Shown here: one piece after another, positions 1 to 9,108 of the stretch
Position numbering within the stretch: position 1 is the stretch's first letter
How the letters are laid out: every line of letters starts with the position of its first letter
Assembly (NCBI GenBank): GCA_913042035.1
Contig: CAJWIN010000007.1
Span: 1 to 33,686, forward strand
Length of the DNA stretch: 33,686 nt
DNA from: an uncultured Gammaproteobacteria bacterium
GTDB taxonomy: Bacteria > Pseudomonadota > Gammaproteobacteria > Poriferisulfidales > GCA-002705445
Reading direction: 5' to 3'
The notes under the pieces: model-generated
Told to the model about the DNA's origin: nothing
The model's input: the letters and a program-made list of their open reading frames with translations, nothing else
Databases searched by the model: none
Position numbers and translations under genes: made by a program

Positions 1-130
1 ACTCAGGCCTATTTCAAAACGCAGTATTTCTCTGATCCTCCTGATTACCTGAGCCGCCTTTCAATATTAAAAATATCTATGGGCGGACTATCTAATTTAC
101 TTGAAATACAGTCTCCGTCAAGTGTTTATA
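1..130. other. Unidentified intergenic segment with several complementary arms; candidate structured RNA or part of one, truncated by the window edge
   Basis: Outside any credible ORF. Complementary pairs: CTCAGG 2-7 / CCTGAG 48-53; GTATTTC 24-30 / GAAATAC 103-109; CCGCC 54-58 / GGCGG 82-86 with inner ATATT 64-68 / AATAT 72-76; ACTTGA 99-104 / TCAAGT 118-123. Locally GC-richer than its flanks. Confidence 0.35.
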
Positions 131-193
131 TATATTTAAGTATTTGATTATATTATGATATTAATAAAAATTAATGTTTCTGTTAGTTATTGA

Positions 194-1501
194 TTATTCA
201 AGATTAATCATCGATATAATCTCTTTCAGTGTATTTTCTGAAGGGTTTGCAAAATTTTTATCTTCAAAAATTGTAGAGGTTTTATCCAACATTCTACTTT
301 TCAGCTCAATAGAGCCTTTTTCGAGAAGATGCTTACCAATAATTATTTTGTTTGGTATTCCAATTAAGTCAGAATCGGATAACATGTTTCCAGGATTAAT
401 ATCTCTATCGTCTAACAAAATATCAATCTTTTTTTCTTTTAGCTTCTCGTACAAACAATTAGAATAGTTTTTTATTTTATCGTTTTTAGAATAACCTATA
501 GATATTATTGTTGCTTCGTAAGGCGCAATTGATTTTGGCCAGATGATACCTTTTTGATCGTTTGCTTGTTCGATCGCAGCAGCAGCAATTCTTGATACAC
601 CTATACCATAACACCCCATAACCATTTTTACATTTTCGTTATTTTTATTTGATATCTTAGCATTCATTGACTCAGAATAATTTTTGCCGAGTTTAAAAAT
701 ATGGCCTACCTCAATACCTCTTTTAATTTTTATTTTGCCAGAACCATCTGGACAATTGTCACCTTCTTTTGGAGTTTTAGAAAATAATTCAGCGTTAATA
801 GCATAATCTGAAGAGTCTGAAAAAATTAATTCGTCCTCTCCATTTTCCGCAATTACATGAAATTCATGAGACTCACTTCCGCCGATTTGCCCATTATCAG
901 CATTTACAACTTTATAATCAAAACCGATTTTATTAAAACATTTTTTGTAGGCCTCAAAAATAATATTATAGGTTTTATTTAAGCATTCCTCATTTTCATG
1001 AAATGAATAAGCATCCTTCATTAAGAATTCCCTTGCTCTCATAACGCCAAATCTTGGTCTAATTTCATCTCTAAATTTTGTTTGTATTTGATAATATATT
1101 ATAGGTAGTTGCTTATAACTTTTTATATCGTTTCTTGCAATATCAGTAATAATTTCTTCATGTGTTGGCCCAAAACAAAACTCTCTTTCATGCCTATCTG
1201 TTATTCTTAATAATTCAGGACCATATTTATCCCATCTTCCAGATTCTTTCCAGAGTTCTGAGGGTTGTATAGCAGGCATTAATATTTCTAAAGCATTAAC
1301 TTTATCCATCTCGTATCGAATTATATTCTCAATTTTTCTTAACACTTTTAAGCCTAAAGGCATCCATGTGTATAAACCTGATGCCAATTTTTTTATCATT
1401 CCAGATCTAATCATTAGTATATGACTGGTTATCTCTGCATCATTAGGTGCGTTTTTTATTGTTACAATCCCAGATTTAGAATATTTCATATTTCGCGACA
1501 A
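194..1501 (-). CDS. proS: Prolyl-tRNA synthetase, short form without the INS editing insertion
   Basis: 435 aa; class II motifs (RPRFGVMRAREFLMKDAYSFH, GSESHEFHVIAENGEDELIFSD, CYGIGVSRIAAAAIEQ) and anticodon-binding region (DDRDINPGNMLSDSDLIGIPNKIIIGK). Start could also be Met5. Confidence 0.95.
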   Translation of the reverse strand: MSRNMKYSKSGIVTIKNAPNDAEITSHILMIRSGMIKKLASGLYTWMPLGLKVLRKIENIIRYEMDKVNALEILMPAIQPSELWKESGRWDKYGPELLRITDRHEREFCFGPTHEEIITDIARNDIKSYKQLPIIYYQIQTKFRDEIRPRFGVMRAREFLMKDAYSFHENEECLNKTYNIIFEAYKKCFNKIGFDYKVVNADNGQIGGSESHEFHVIAENGEDELIFSDSSDYAINAELFSKTPKEGDNCPDGSGKIKIKRGIEVGHIFKLGKNYSESMNAKISNKNNENVKMVMGCYGIGVSRIAAAAIEQANDQKGIIWPKSIAPYEATIISIGYSKNDKIKNYSNCLYEKLKEKKIDILLDDRDINPGNMLSDSDLIGIPNKIIIGKHLLEKGSIELKSRMLDKTSTIFEDKNFANPSENTLKEIISMINLE

Positions 1502-1586
1502 GATTAATTTAAGTTATAAAGTTTATATAATATATGATATAACTTAACATTATAAGAGGAGAATACTCCCACATAGCGAGGAGAAA

Positions 1587-2474
1587 ATGTCGGATCGAAG
1601 ATTGCAAGTTTTTTATACTGTTGCCAAGCTTTTAAGCTTTACTAAAGCCGCTGAAACTCTTCATATGACTCAGCCAGCAGTTACATTTCAAGTTAGGCAG
1701 CTTGAAGATCATTTTAATACGAGACTTTTTGATAGAACGCATAACAAAATTCTTCTTACAGATGCTGGCCAGAAAGTATATTTTTATGCTGAAAAAATCT
1801 TTGAACTAAATTCTGAAATGGAACATTCATTAAGGGCTTTGTCAGAAGACACATCAGGGACACTATCTATCGGTGGAAGCACAACAATTGCTCAATATAC
1901 TTTCCCCACCTTACTAAAAGGTTTTAGAGAAAAATATCCCGATTTAAGCATTAGAATCTGCGAAGCTAATACTGACGGAATTGTTGCCAAAGTTGAAAGC
2001 TCCATGATAGATCTAGGAATTGTTGAAGCTCCAGTTTTAAACCAAGATTTAGATGTAGAGGTATTTAGAGCAGATGAATTAGTTTTAATAACTCACCCAG
2101 AACATGATTTAGCTAAGAAAAAATTTGTTAAACCAGCAGACTTAAAAGATCTTCCATTCATTACAAGAGAAGAAGGCTCAGGAACAAAATCTGTAATTTT
2201 TGATTATTTTGCTAAACACAATATAGATAAAAATAATTTAAATGTTTGCATGGAACTTGGAAATTCCGAGTCTGTTAAAGGAGCTGTGGAAACTGGAATT
2301 GGAGTATCAATATTATCTAAGACAACAATAGAAAAAGAATTACAGTTAAATAGATTATCATATGTTCCTCTTGATCCGAAGCTAACAAGAAATTTTTATT
2401 TTGTAAAAAAACGACACAAATTTAGACTTAAGGTAACTGACGAATTAGTTAATTATGCAAAAGATTGTAATTAG
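1587..2474 (+). CDS. LysR-family transcriptional regulator
   Basis: N-terminal wHTH (LQVFYTVAKLLSFTKAAETLHMTQPAVTFQVRQLEDHFNTRLFDR) and LysR substrate-binding domain; GAGGAG upstream of the ATG. Confidence 0.93.
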   Translation: MSDRRLQVFYTVAKLLSFTKAAETLHMTQPAVTFQVRQLEDHFNTRLFDRTHNKILLTDAGQKVYFYAEKIFELNSEMEHSLRALSEDTSGTLSIGGSTTIAQYTFPTLLKGFREKYPDLSIRICEANTDGIVAKVESSMIDLGIVEAPVLNQDLDVEVFRADELVLITHPEHDLAKKKFVKPADLKDLPFITREEGSGTKSVIFDYFAKHNIDKNNLNVCMELGNSESVKGAVETGIGVSILSKTTIEKELQLNRLSYVPLDPKLTRNFYFVKKRHKFRLKVTDELVNYAKDCN

Positions 2475-2947
2475 TTTTTAGTATATTCATTTATAAAATC
2501 TAAAACTTCTAATGCGTGATTTTTAACCTTAACCTTTCGCCACTCTTTTATTAAAATTCCTTTTTCATTAATTATAAATGTGCTTCTTTCAACACCCATA
2601 TACTTTTTCCCGTACATACTTTTTTCTTTAATAACATCAAACATGTTACAAATTTTTTCGTCTGTATCGCTAATTAAATCAAATTTAAATTTAAATTTTT
2701 CTTTAAAATTATTATGTGATTTTAAGCTATCCCTTGATATTCCAAAAACTTGAGAATTTTTATTTTTAAATTTTCTAAGATGTTCTGAAAAATCTATTCC
2801 CTCTTGAGTGCAGCCTGGAGTGTTATCTTTTGGATAAAAAAATAGAATTGTATTGCCTTTTAATTGATCTTTTAAATTAAAATCTACTTTATTTGTTGAT
2901 TGAGCAGTAAAATTTTTCACTTTTTCACCAATTTTTATCTTTTTCAT
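2471..2947 (-). CDS. bcp: Thioredoxin-dependent peroxiredoxin (Bcp/PrxQ type)
   Basis: 158 aa; FFYPKDNTPGCTQEGIDF active-site motif. Confidence 0.92.
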   Translation of the reverse strand: MKKIKIGEKVKNFTAQSTNKVDFNLKDQLKGNTILFFYPKDNTPGCTQEGIDFSEHLRKFKNKNSQVFGISRDSLKSHNNFKEKFKFKFDLISDTDEKICNMFDVIKEKSMYGKKYMGVERSTFIINEKGILIKEWRKVKVKNHALEVLDFINEYTKN

Positions 2948-3026
2948 ATAATAATCTCCTACAAGTTTTTTTTAAATAAGTTAGAATTAGATTATACAGA
3001 AATATTAAAAAACAAAGGATTATATT

Positions 3027-3899
3027 ATGTTTACAGGGAGCATGGTCGCTATTGCAACGCCTATGAACGAAGATGGTTCAATTGACTTTGCAAGTTATGA
3101 AAATCTTATAGAATTTCATATAAAAAATAGTACAGACGCCATTGTTCCAGTCGGAACAACTGGTGAGTCTGCGACAATAGATAATGCCGAACATTGCAAG
3201 ATTGTGAGTTTTGTAGTCGACAAGGTAGCGAAAAGAATACCTGTAATTGCTGGTACTGGAGCAAATTCTACTTCCGAAGCAATTGCGCTAACAAAATATG
3301 CATATGAAGCAGGGGTTGACGGTTGCCTATCAGTAACGCCTTATTACAATAAACCTACTCAAGAAGGTTTGTATCAACATTACAAAGCAATTGCTAAATC
3401 TGTTCCAGTGCCATTAATACCTTACAATGTCCCTGGAAGAACTTCTTGTGATATGTTGCCTTCAACAGTGAAAAAATTTCTTAATATAGATAATATTGTT
3501 GCAGTTAAAGAAGCAATAGGTGACCTGCAAAGAATTAAGGAATTAGTTGATATATGTGGAGATAAAATAAATATTCTTAGTGGTGATGATCTAACAGCTA
3601 TGGAAGCTTTGCTTCTTGGCGGCAAAGGTGTAATTACAGTTACTGGAAATATAGCGCCTAAGTATATGCATTTAATGTGTAAAGCAGCTATTTCTGGCGA
3701 TAGAAAGCTTGCCGAAGAGTATGATAAGAAAATTATTGGACTTCATAAAAATTTATTTTTGGAATCAAATCCCATCCCTGCAAAATGGGCTCTTTATAAA
3801 ATGGGCTTAATAAAAAAAGGTATTAGATTGCCTTTAACCGTATTCTCTGAAGAGCATCACGAAAAACTTTTAGAATCCATGAAACTAGCAGAGGTTTAA
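3027..3899 (+). CDS. dapA: 4-hydroxy-tetrahydrodipicolinate synthase
   Basis: 290 aa; MFTGSMVAIATPM, VGTTGESAT, TPYYNKPTQEGLYQH, VKEAIGD and LSGDD motifs. Confidence 0.96.
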   Translation: MFTGSMVAIATPMNEDGSIDFASYENLIEFHIKNSTDAIVPVGTTGESATIDNAEHCKIVSFVVDKVAKRIPVIAGTGANSTSEAIALTKYAYEAGVDGCLSVTPYYNKPTQEGLYQHYKAIAKSVPVPLIPYNVPGRTSCDMLPSTVKKFLNIDNIVAVKEAIGDLQRIKELVDICGDKINILSGDDLTAMEALLLGGKGVITVTGNIAPKYMHLMCKAAISGDRKLAEEYDKKIIGLHKNLFLESNPIPAKWALYKMGLIKKGIRLPLTVFSEEHHEKLLESMKLAEV

Positions 3900-3900
3900 A

Positions 3901-4986
3901 ATGTTTTATAAAAAAATAAGTCTTTTAACTATTTTATTTTTTTTATTCTTAACAGGATGTTCTGATAAACCAATAACTGTAGATGACGTAGTAGGTATTG
4001 GTGATGATATCGCCGAGGTGTTTGGAAAAGATGATTCCGATAATTATGGAAATAGCACAAGTATTGCAATGTTAGAGATACCACCATCCTTAGATAACCC
4101 AAATTACAATGATGCGCTTAAAGTACCAAAATCAATAGATGCTAGCGGCCAAATACTTGAAATGTCTGAGGCACCAGTTTTGCCAACTTATATTGATATG
4201 ATGATTATAAAGCAAGGCAATGCAAGATGGTTGGAAATTCAAACAGATCCAGTTTCTTTATGGCCATATTTAAGTCAATTTTGGAGATCCCAGGGCTATG
4301 AAATAAAAATAGACGAACCCATAAATGGTATACTAGAAACAGATTGGAAAAAAAACGAAATAAATTTTGATTCTGAAACAAATTTAATTAATAACGAAGA
4401 TTTTAATTACAATGCTTCTAAAGAAAAATTTAGAGTAAGAGTAGAAAGAGAACCTAATGGATTTTCAAATATATATTTATCTAACCATATTATGGAAGCT
4501 GATGATGTAGTTAACAACAATAAAATAATATGGAAAAAAAAGAATTCAGATATTTCAAGAGAGGCTGAAATGCTTGTAAGAATTATGGAATTTCTTGGCA
4601 CTTCTCGAGAAAAAGCAATTGAATCTTTAAATAATAGCGAAAAAAATAATGATAAATTATATATTGATTTAATTGATTTTAATGGCATTCCTGCGATCCT
4701 AATAAAAGATTCCTTTAGTAAAATGTGGCGGGAAATTGGACTATCTTTAGATAGAAGTGGTCTGCTAGTTCAAGATTATGATAGAGATAAAGCAATTTAC
4801 GTAATATCATCCGCTAAAATTGAAGGTAAAGAAAAAATCTATGAAATTAAACTAACTAATAGAGGTGATAAATATTTAGTTACGGCGCATAGCTCAAACA
4901 GATTAGAAAATATTTCTTATAAAGATGCTAGGAAAATATTAAAACATATTCTCTCTTCTTATAGCTCTGCTGTTGCGAAAAAATAA
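3901..4986 (+). CDS. bamC: Outer membrane assembly lipoprotein BamC (NlpB)
   Basis: Lipoprotein signal with lipobox LTGC; 361 aa; directly downstream of dapA, the usual dapA-bamC order. Confidence 0.82.
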   Translation: MFYKKISLLTILFFLFLTGCSDKPITVDDVVGIGDDIAEVFGKDDSDNYGNSTSIAMLEIPPSLDNPNYNDALKVPKSIDASGQILEMSEAPVLPTYIDMMIIKQGNARWLEIQTDPVSLWPYLSQFWRSQGYEIKIDEPINGILETDWKKNEINFDSETNLINNEDFNYNASKEKFRVRVEREPNGFSNIYLSNHIMEADDVVNNNKIIWKKKNSDISREAEMLVRIMEFLGTSREKAIESLNNSEKNNDKLYIDLIDFNGIPAILIKDSFSKMWREIGLSLDRSGLLVQDYDRDKAIYVISSAKIEGKEKIYEIKLTNRGDKYLVTAHSSNRLENISYKDARKILKHILSSYSSAVAKK

Positions 4987-4987
4987 A

Positions 4988-5887
4988 TTAACCTGGAAAA
5001 TTTGAATGAAGCTGGGAAAATTTTAAGTAAGATATTTTACTTTTTTTATTATTATGAATATCTTTTTTCTTATCTTTCTCGATGTAAGCATATGCAGAAT
5101 GGTTATGAATTGATTCAAAATTTTCAGACTCAATTTTATACGCAGTAATTCTGTCGTCCTTATTTAAAGTAACTGCAACGTCTCTTATAATATCTTCTGT
5201 AAATTTAGGATTTTCATAAGCTTTTTCAGTAACATATTTTTCATCTGGTCTTTTGAGCAAACCATATATTTGGCATGAAGCCTGATTTTCAAGCATTTCA
5301 ATAACGTCATCAATCCAAACAGTCTCTTCAGTTCTAATATGAGCTGATATATGAGATCTTTGATTGTGAGCTCCATAATCCGAAATATTTTTTGAACATG
5401 GACACAAGCTTGTAACTGGAACTGTAACTTTTAAATACTTATTAACAATATTATTTTTGACTTCACAAGTGTAATTAACAGAATAATCAAGAAGGCTCTC
5501 TACACGAGTTACAGGAGCATTTTTTTTCTTGAAATATGTAAAATCTACTGATATGTAAGCTGAATCAGACTCTAATAAACCAGTGGTATTTTTAACTAAG
5601 TTGTCAAAATTTTCAATACTTAAAGATTCTTTTTGATCTTCTAAAATTTTTACAAACCGTGACATGTGTGTACCTTTTACATCATCTGGTAATCCGACAG
5701 ACATTGTGAAATTTCCGATAGTTGATTGTTGTATGCCGTCTTTATCAGAAACGTTAAATGGATATTTAATATCTTTTATTCCGACCCTTGATATAGGAAT
5801 GTTTCTTACATCAACTTTATTTTGAGTATCTTGAAGTTCTTCAGATAAGACTTTTCCTTTATTCTTATTTTCTTCGTTTATATCCAT
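4988..5887 (-). CDS. folE2: GTP cyclohydrolase IB (FolE2)
   Basis: 299 aa; GTHMSRF, VPVTSLCPCSKNISDYGAHNQRSHI and ESIHNHSAYAYIE motifs. Confidence 0.93.
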   Translation of the reverse strand: MDINEENKNKGKVLSEELQDTQNKVDVRNIPISRVGIKDIKYPFNVSDKDGIQQSTIGNFTMSVGLPDDVKGTHMSRFVKILEDQKESLSIENFDNLVKNTTGLLESDSAYISVDFTYFKKKNAPVTRVESLLDYSVNYTCEVKNNIVNKYLKVTVPVTSLCPCSKNISDYGAHNQRSHISAHIRTEETVWIDDVIEMLENQASCQIYGLLKRPDEKYVTEKAYENPKFTEDIIRDVAVTLNKDDRITAYKIESENFESIHNHSAYAYIEKDKKKDIHNNKKSKISYLKFSQLHSNFPG

Positions 5888-5911
5888 AGCGTAGGGTTAA
5901 TGGGTGTAATT

Positions 5912-7798
5912 TCATTCAATGTTACTAGAGTGATTTACATCATACAAGTTATTATTTTTTAAACAATCCTCAATTTTACTCATAATTCTTTCCTTAGAAA
6001 TTCCGCTTTCATCTAATTGTTCTTCTCTTGTAGCATGATGATAAAACTTATCAGGAACTCCGACATTAATTACCTTAATATGAATATTATGTTCTAATAG
6101 CACCTCATTAACTGCACTTCCTGCACCTCCCATAATACTATTATCTTCAACTGTTACCATTAACGAATGACTTTCAGACGCCTTAATGATCGCTTTATAA
6201 TCAATTGGTTTAATAAATCTCATATCTATAAGTGAACTATTCATTTCTTTTGCAACACTTTTGCATATATCTAGAACTGATCCAAAACAAAGAATTACAA
6301 TTTTTTCTCCAGCACATATACTTCTAGATAAACCTATCTCATAATTTTCAAAATTTTCTGATGTTTTAACACCTAAACCTTCACCTCTTGGATATCTAAC
6401 AACGGCTGGCCCGTTATGCAAGTAACCTGTGTAAAGCATATTCCTGCATTCTTCTTCATTGCTAGGAGACATTATAACCATATTAGGTATGCACCTTAGA
6501 TATGATAAATCATAGACTCCACAATGAGTCCCCCCGTCTGCACCGACAAAACCTGCTCTGTCTACAGCAAACAAAACATCTAAATTTTGAAGCGCAACAT
6601 CGTGTATTAGTTGATCATATGCCCTTTGTAAAAATGTCGAGTAAATACAGACAATTGGTTTTTGTCCTTCACAAGCTAGCCCAGCAGCAAGAGTAACAGA
6701 ATGTTGTTCAGCTATTCCTACATCAATATATCTTTCAGGATATTTTTTTGAAAAATTTACTAAACCTGAGCCTTCTCGCATAGCAGGTGTAATTGCAAAA
6801 ATTCTTGGATCCTTTGAAGCAATATCACAAAGCCAATCATCAAATATTTTTGTGTAAGTGATTTTCTTATTTAAGTTTTTCTCTACGCCAATTTTTCTAT
6901 CAAATACTGGTACTGCATGATATTTCACTGGGTCTGATTCTGCAGGCAAATAACCTTTACCTTTTTTTGTTATTACGTGCAGGAGCTTAGGCCCTGAAAT
7001 TTTTTTTAGGTTTTTTAATGTTTTTACTAGAAATTTAGTGTCATGTCCATCTATTGGGCCATAATAGTTGATGCCCATTTCTTCAAAAAGCATTCCGGGC
7101 GCAAGCAAACCCTTAATATGTTTTTCTGTTTTAGTTAAAAACATTCCAGAAGGAGGTACATTCTTTAAAATATTTTTACTACCTTCTTTAACAGTTGAAT
7201 AAGCTTTACTAGATAAAATTTTAGTTAAATAGTTTGTCATTGCTCCAACATTTGGAGATATAGACATTTCATTGTCATTTAAAATAACTAAAATATCTTC
7301 GTCAATTGAGCCCATATGATTTAGTGCTTCAAACGCCATCCCTGCACTCAATCCGCCATCTCCAATCACTGCAACAACTTTTTTATCTTCTTTTTTATAT
7401 GAAGTTGCTATCGCTACACCTATCGCAGCGCTTATTGAAGTGCTTGAATGCCCAACACCAAAATAATCATACTCACTTTCTTCTCTTGAAGGAAAAGGGT
7501 GTAATCCACCTTTTTGTCTAATGGTATGAAGTTCTTTTCTTCTTCCAGTAAGAACCTTGTGCCCATAACACTGATGCCCAACATCCCAAATTATTTTATC
7601 TTTTGGTGTGTCAAAAGAATAATGAAGAGCAACAGTTAATTCTACTGCCCCTAAGCTTGCACCAAAATGACCCCCGCACTGAGATACAGTCTCGATAAGA
7701 AACTGTCTGAGTTCTTCTGAGACATTATCTAAATCATTCGTCGATAATATTCTTAAATCCGAAGGACTATTGATTTTATTTAAAATTTCGTATTCCAT
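5912..7798 (-). CDS. dxs: 1-deoxy-D-xylulose-5-phosphate synthase
   Basis: 628 aa; GHFGASLGAVELTVALHY, WDVGHQCYGHKVLTGR, IGDGGLSAGMAFEALNH, DVGIAEQHSVTLAAGLA motifs. Confidence 0.97.
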   Translation of the reverse strand: MEYEILNKINSPSDLRILSTNDLDNVSEELRQFLIETVSQCGGHFGASLGAVELTVALHYSFDTPKDKIIWDVGHQCYGHKVLTGRRKELHTIRQKGGLHPFPSREESEYDYFGVGHSSTSISAAIGVAIATSYKKEDKKVVAVIGDGGLSAGMAFEALNHMGSIDEDILVILNDNEMSISPNVGAMTNYLTKILSSKAYSTVKEGSKNILKNVPPSGMFLTKTEKHIKGLLAPGMLFEEMGINYYGPIDGHDTKFLVKTLKNLKKISGPKLLHVITKKGKGYLPAESDPVKYHAVPVFDRKIGVEKNLNKKITYTKIFDDWLCDIASKDPRIFAITPAMREGSGLVNFSKKYPERYIDVGIAEQHSVTLAAGLACEGQKPIVCIYSTFLQRAYDQLIHDVALQNLDVLFAVDRAGFVGADGGTHCGVYDLSYLRCIPNMVIMSPSNEEECRNMLYTGYLHNGPAVVRYPRGEGLGVKTSENFENYEIGLSRSICAGEKIVILCFGSVLDICKSVAKEMNSSLIDMRFIKPIDYKAIIKASESHSLMVTVEDNSIMGGAGSAVNEVLLEHNIHIKVINVGVPDKFYHHATREEQLDESGISKERIMSKIEDCLKNNNLYDVNHSSNIE

Positions 7799-7811
7799 AA
7801 TTTTTTTTTAA

Positions 7812-8729
7812 TTAAAATTTTCTATCAAAAATATAATTTGAGACATCTGATAAAAATGTTTCAGCAAAACCATTAGAACTTAAAATTTCGCTCATATCTT
7901 TTTTATTTTTTTCAAGTATCTTTTTTGTTTCTTTGATACCAAGAATATTAGCAAAATTTGGTTGATTCCTGATCTCATCATTATTTTTTGTTTTTCCTAA
8001 AGTTTTTGATGAGCTAGTACACCCCAACAAATCATCCTTAATTTGAAAAGATACCCCTAGTAATGTTCCAAACTTATACAAATCTTTATAAATTTTATCA
8101 TTTTTTGAATGATTACTTAACATCAAAGGTAACATAATACATGGTTTAATTAAATGAGCTGTTTTTAAATTATAAATTTCCTCAAGTTCATCTGTTTTGA
8201 CATCTTGACCATTAATTAAGAGGTCTAAGTATTGTCCTCCTGCAACACCTGTGAGGCCAATTGATGAGGCAAGATAATTAACCCATTTAAGATAAGTCTC
8301 TGCAGGGATTTCATTATGTTTTGGCCTACTTAAAATCTCAAATGCTAATGATTGAAGAGCATCACCAGCTAATATTGCAGAGGATTCACTAAAAGCTATA
8401 TGGCAAGAAGGAGAGCCCCTTCTTACATCATCATTATCCATACATGGTAGATCGTCATGAATTAATGTATATGTATGAATTAATTCTATAGCTATTGATA
8501 TTTGATCAAGTAATTTAAAAGGTATTTTAAATGCAGAGCCTGAGGAATAAACTAATAAAGACCTTATAAACTTACTTCCACTTAATGAAGTATATTTCAT
8601 AGGTTTTAGTAAATCACAGGAATTACTTCCATATGAATTAAAGACATCTTCAAGATTATTTTGAATTCGCAACGTAGATATTTCTTTGAATTCTGAAAAC
8701 CCTAAATTTTTATTGCTCATACTTTTCAA
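7812..8729 (-). CDS. ispA: Polyprenyl (farnesyl) diphosphate synthase
   Basis: Aspartate-rich motifs HDDLPCMDNDD and KDDLLG; xseB-ispA-dxs order. Start may be Met4 (8720). Confidence 0.93.
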   Translation of the reverse strand: MKSMSNKNLGFSEFKEISTLRIQNNLEDVFNSYGSNSCDLLKPMKYTSLSGSKFIRSLLVYSSGSAFKIPFKLLDQISIAIELIHTYTLIHDDLPCMDNDDVRRGSPSCHIAFSESSAILAGDALQSLAFEILSRPKHNEIPAETYLKWVNYLASSIGLTGVAGGQYLDLLINGQDVKTDELEEIYNLKTAHLIKPCIMLPLMLSNHSKNDKIYKDLYKFGTLLGVSFQIKDDLLGCTSSSKTLGKTKNNDEIRNQPNFANILGIKETKKILEKNKKDMSEILSSNGFAETFLSDVSNYIFDRKF

Positions 8730-9108
8730 TTGTCGATTTAGCTTTTTTTAAATAAGATTCTATATCATAAATAATATCTAGAGCTTTTTTATATTTAATT
8801 TCAGCATCGTCGATTTTTAAATTTTCATCTTCAAGATTTTCTACAAGAATTTCAATTTCTTTAAAAGAATTTTCAATATCAATTTTTTTAATTTGAGATT
8901 TTTTTACATTTTTATATTTGTCAATATTATTTTCTATAAAACTAAGCTCTTTATCAGCTTGATCTGATAATTTAACTCCTTCTTCATAAAGTTTTATTGA
9001 TTTATCAATTGGTATATCTGGAGAGTTAATCTTAGAAATTATTAAATCTAATTCTTTTATAATTGTTGTATATTTTCTTTTATTTTCCTTTTTCATATTT
9101 TTAATCAA
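8710..9108 (-). CDS. xseB: Exodeoxyribonuclease VII small subunit, apparently a tandem duplication of the XseB domain
   Basis: 132 aa; two XseB-like repeats, residues 16-65 and 81-130; directly upstream of ispA and dxs. Confidence 0.85.
   Translation of the reverse strand: MIKNMKKENKRKYTTIIKELDLIISKINSPDIPIDKSIKLYEEGVKLSDQADKELSFIENNIDKYKNVKKSQIKKIDIENSFKEIEILVENLEDENLKIDDAEIKYKKALDIIYDIESYLKKAKSTIEKYEQ

Noticed and set aside
1-130. 6S RNA (ssrS), RNase P RNA, tmRNA or SRP RNA at the left edge
   Set aside because: Only short 6S-like strings match; length and 3' half do not fit. Conserved RNase P (GAGGAAAGTCCGGGCT), tmRNA and SRP (AGGTCxGGAAGGxAGCAGC) cores are absent on both strands.
174-467. 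97-aa plus-strand ORF
   Set aside because: Antisense to the proS 3' end; hydrophobic low-complexity translation typical of AT-rich shadow ORFs.
2900-3085. 61-aa plus-strand ORF across the bcp/dapA spacer
   Set aside because: Overlaps bcp antisense and dapA out of frame; no recognisable domain.
4991-5025. Imperfect direct repeat CTGGAAAATTTGAA / CTGGGAAAATTTTAA at the folE2 3' end
   Set aside because: Lies inside the folE2 C-terminal codons, only two copies, no hairpin; most likely chance in AT-rich DNA.
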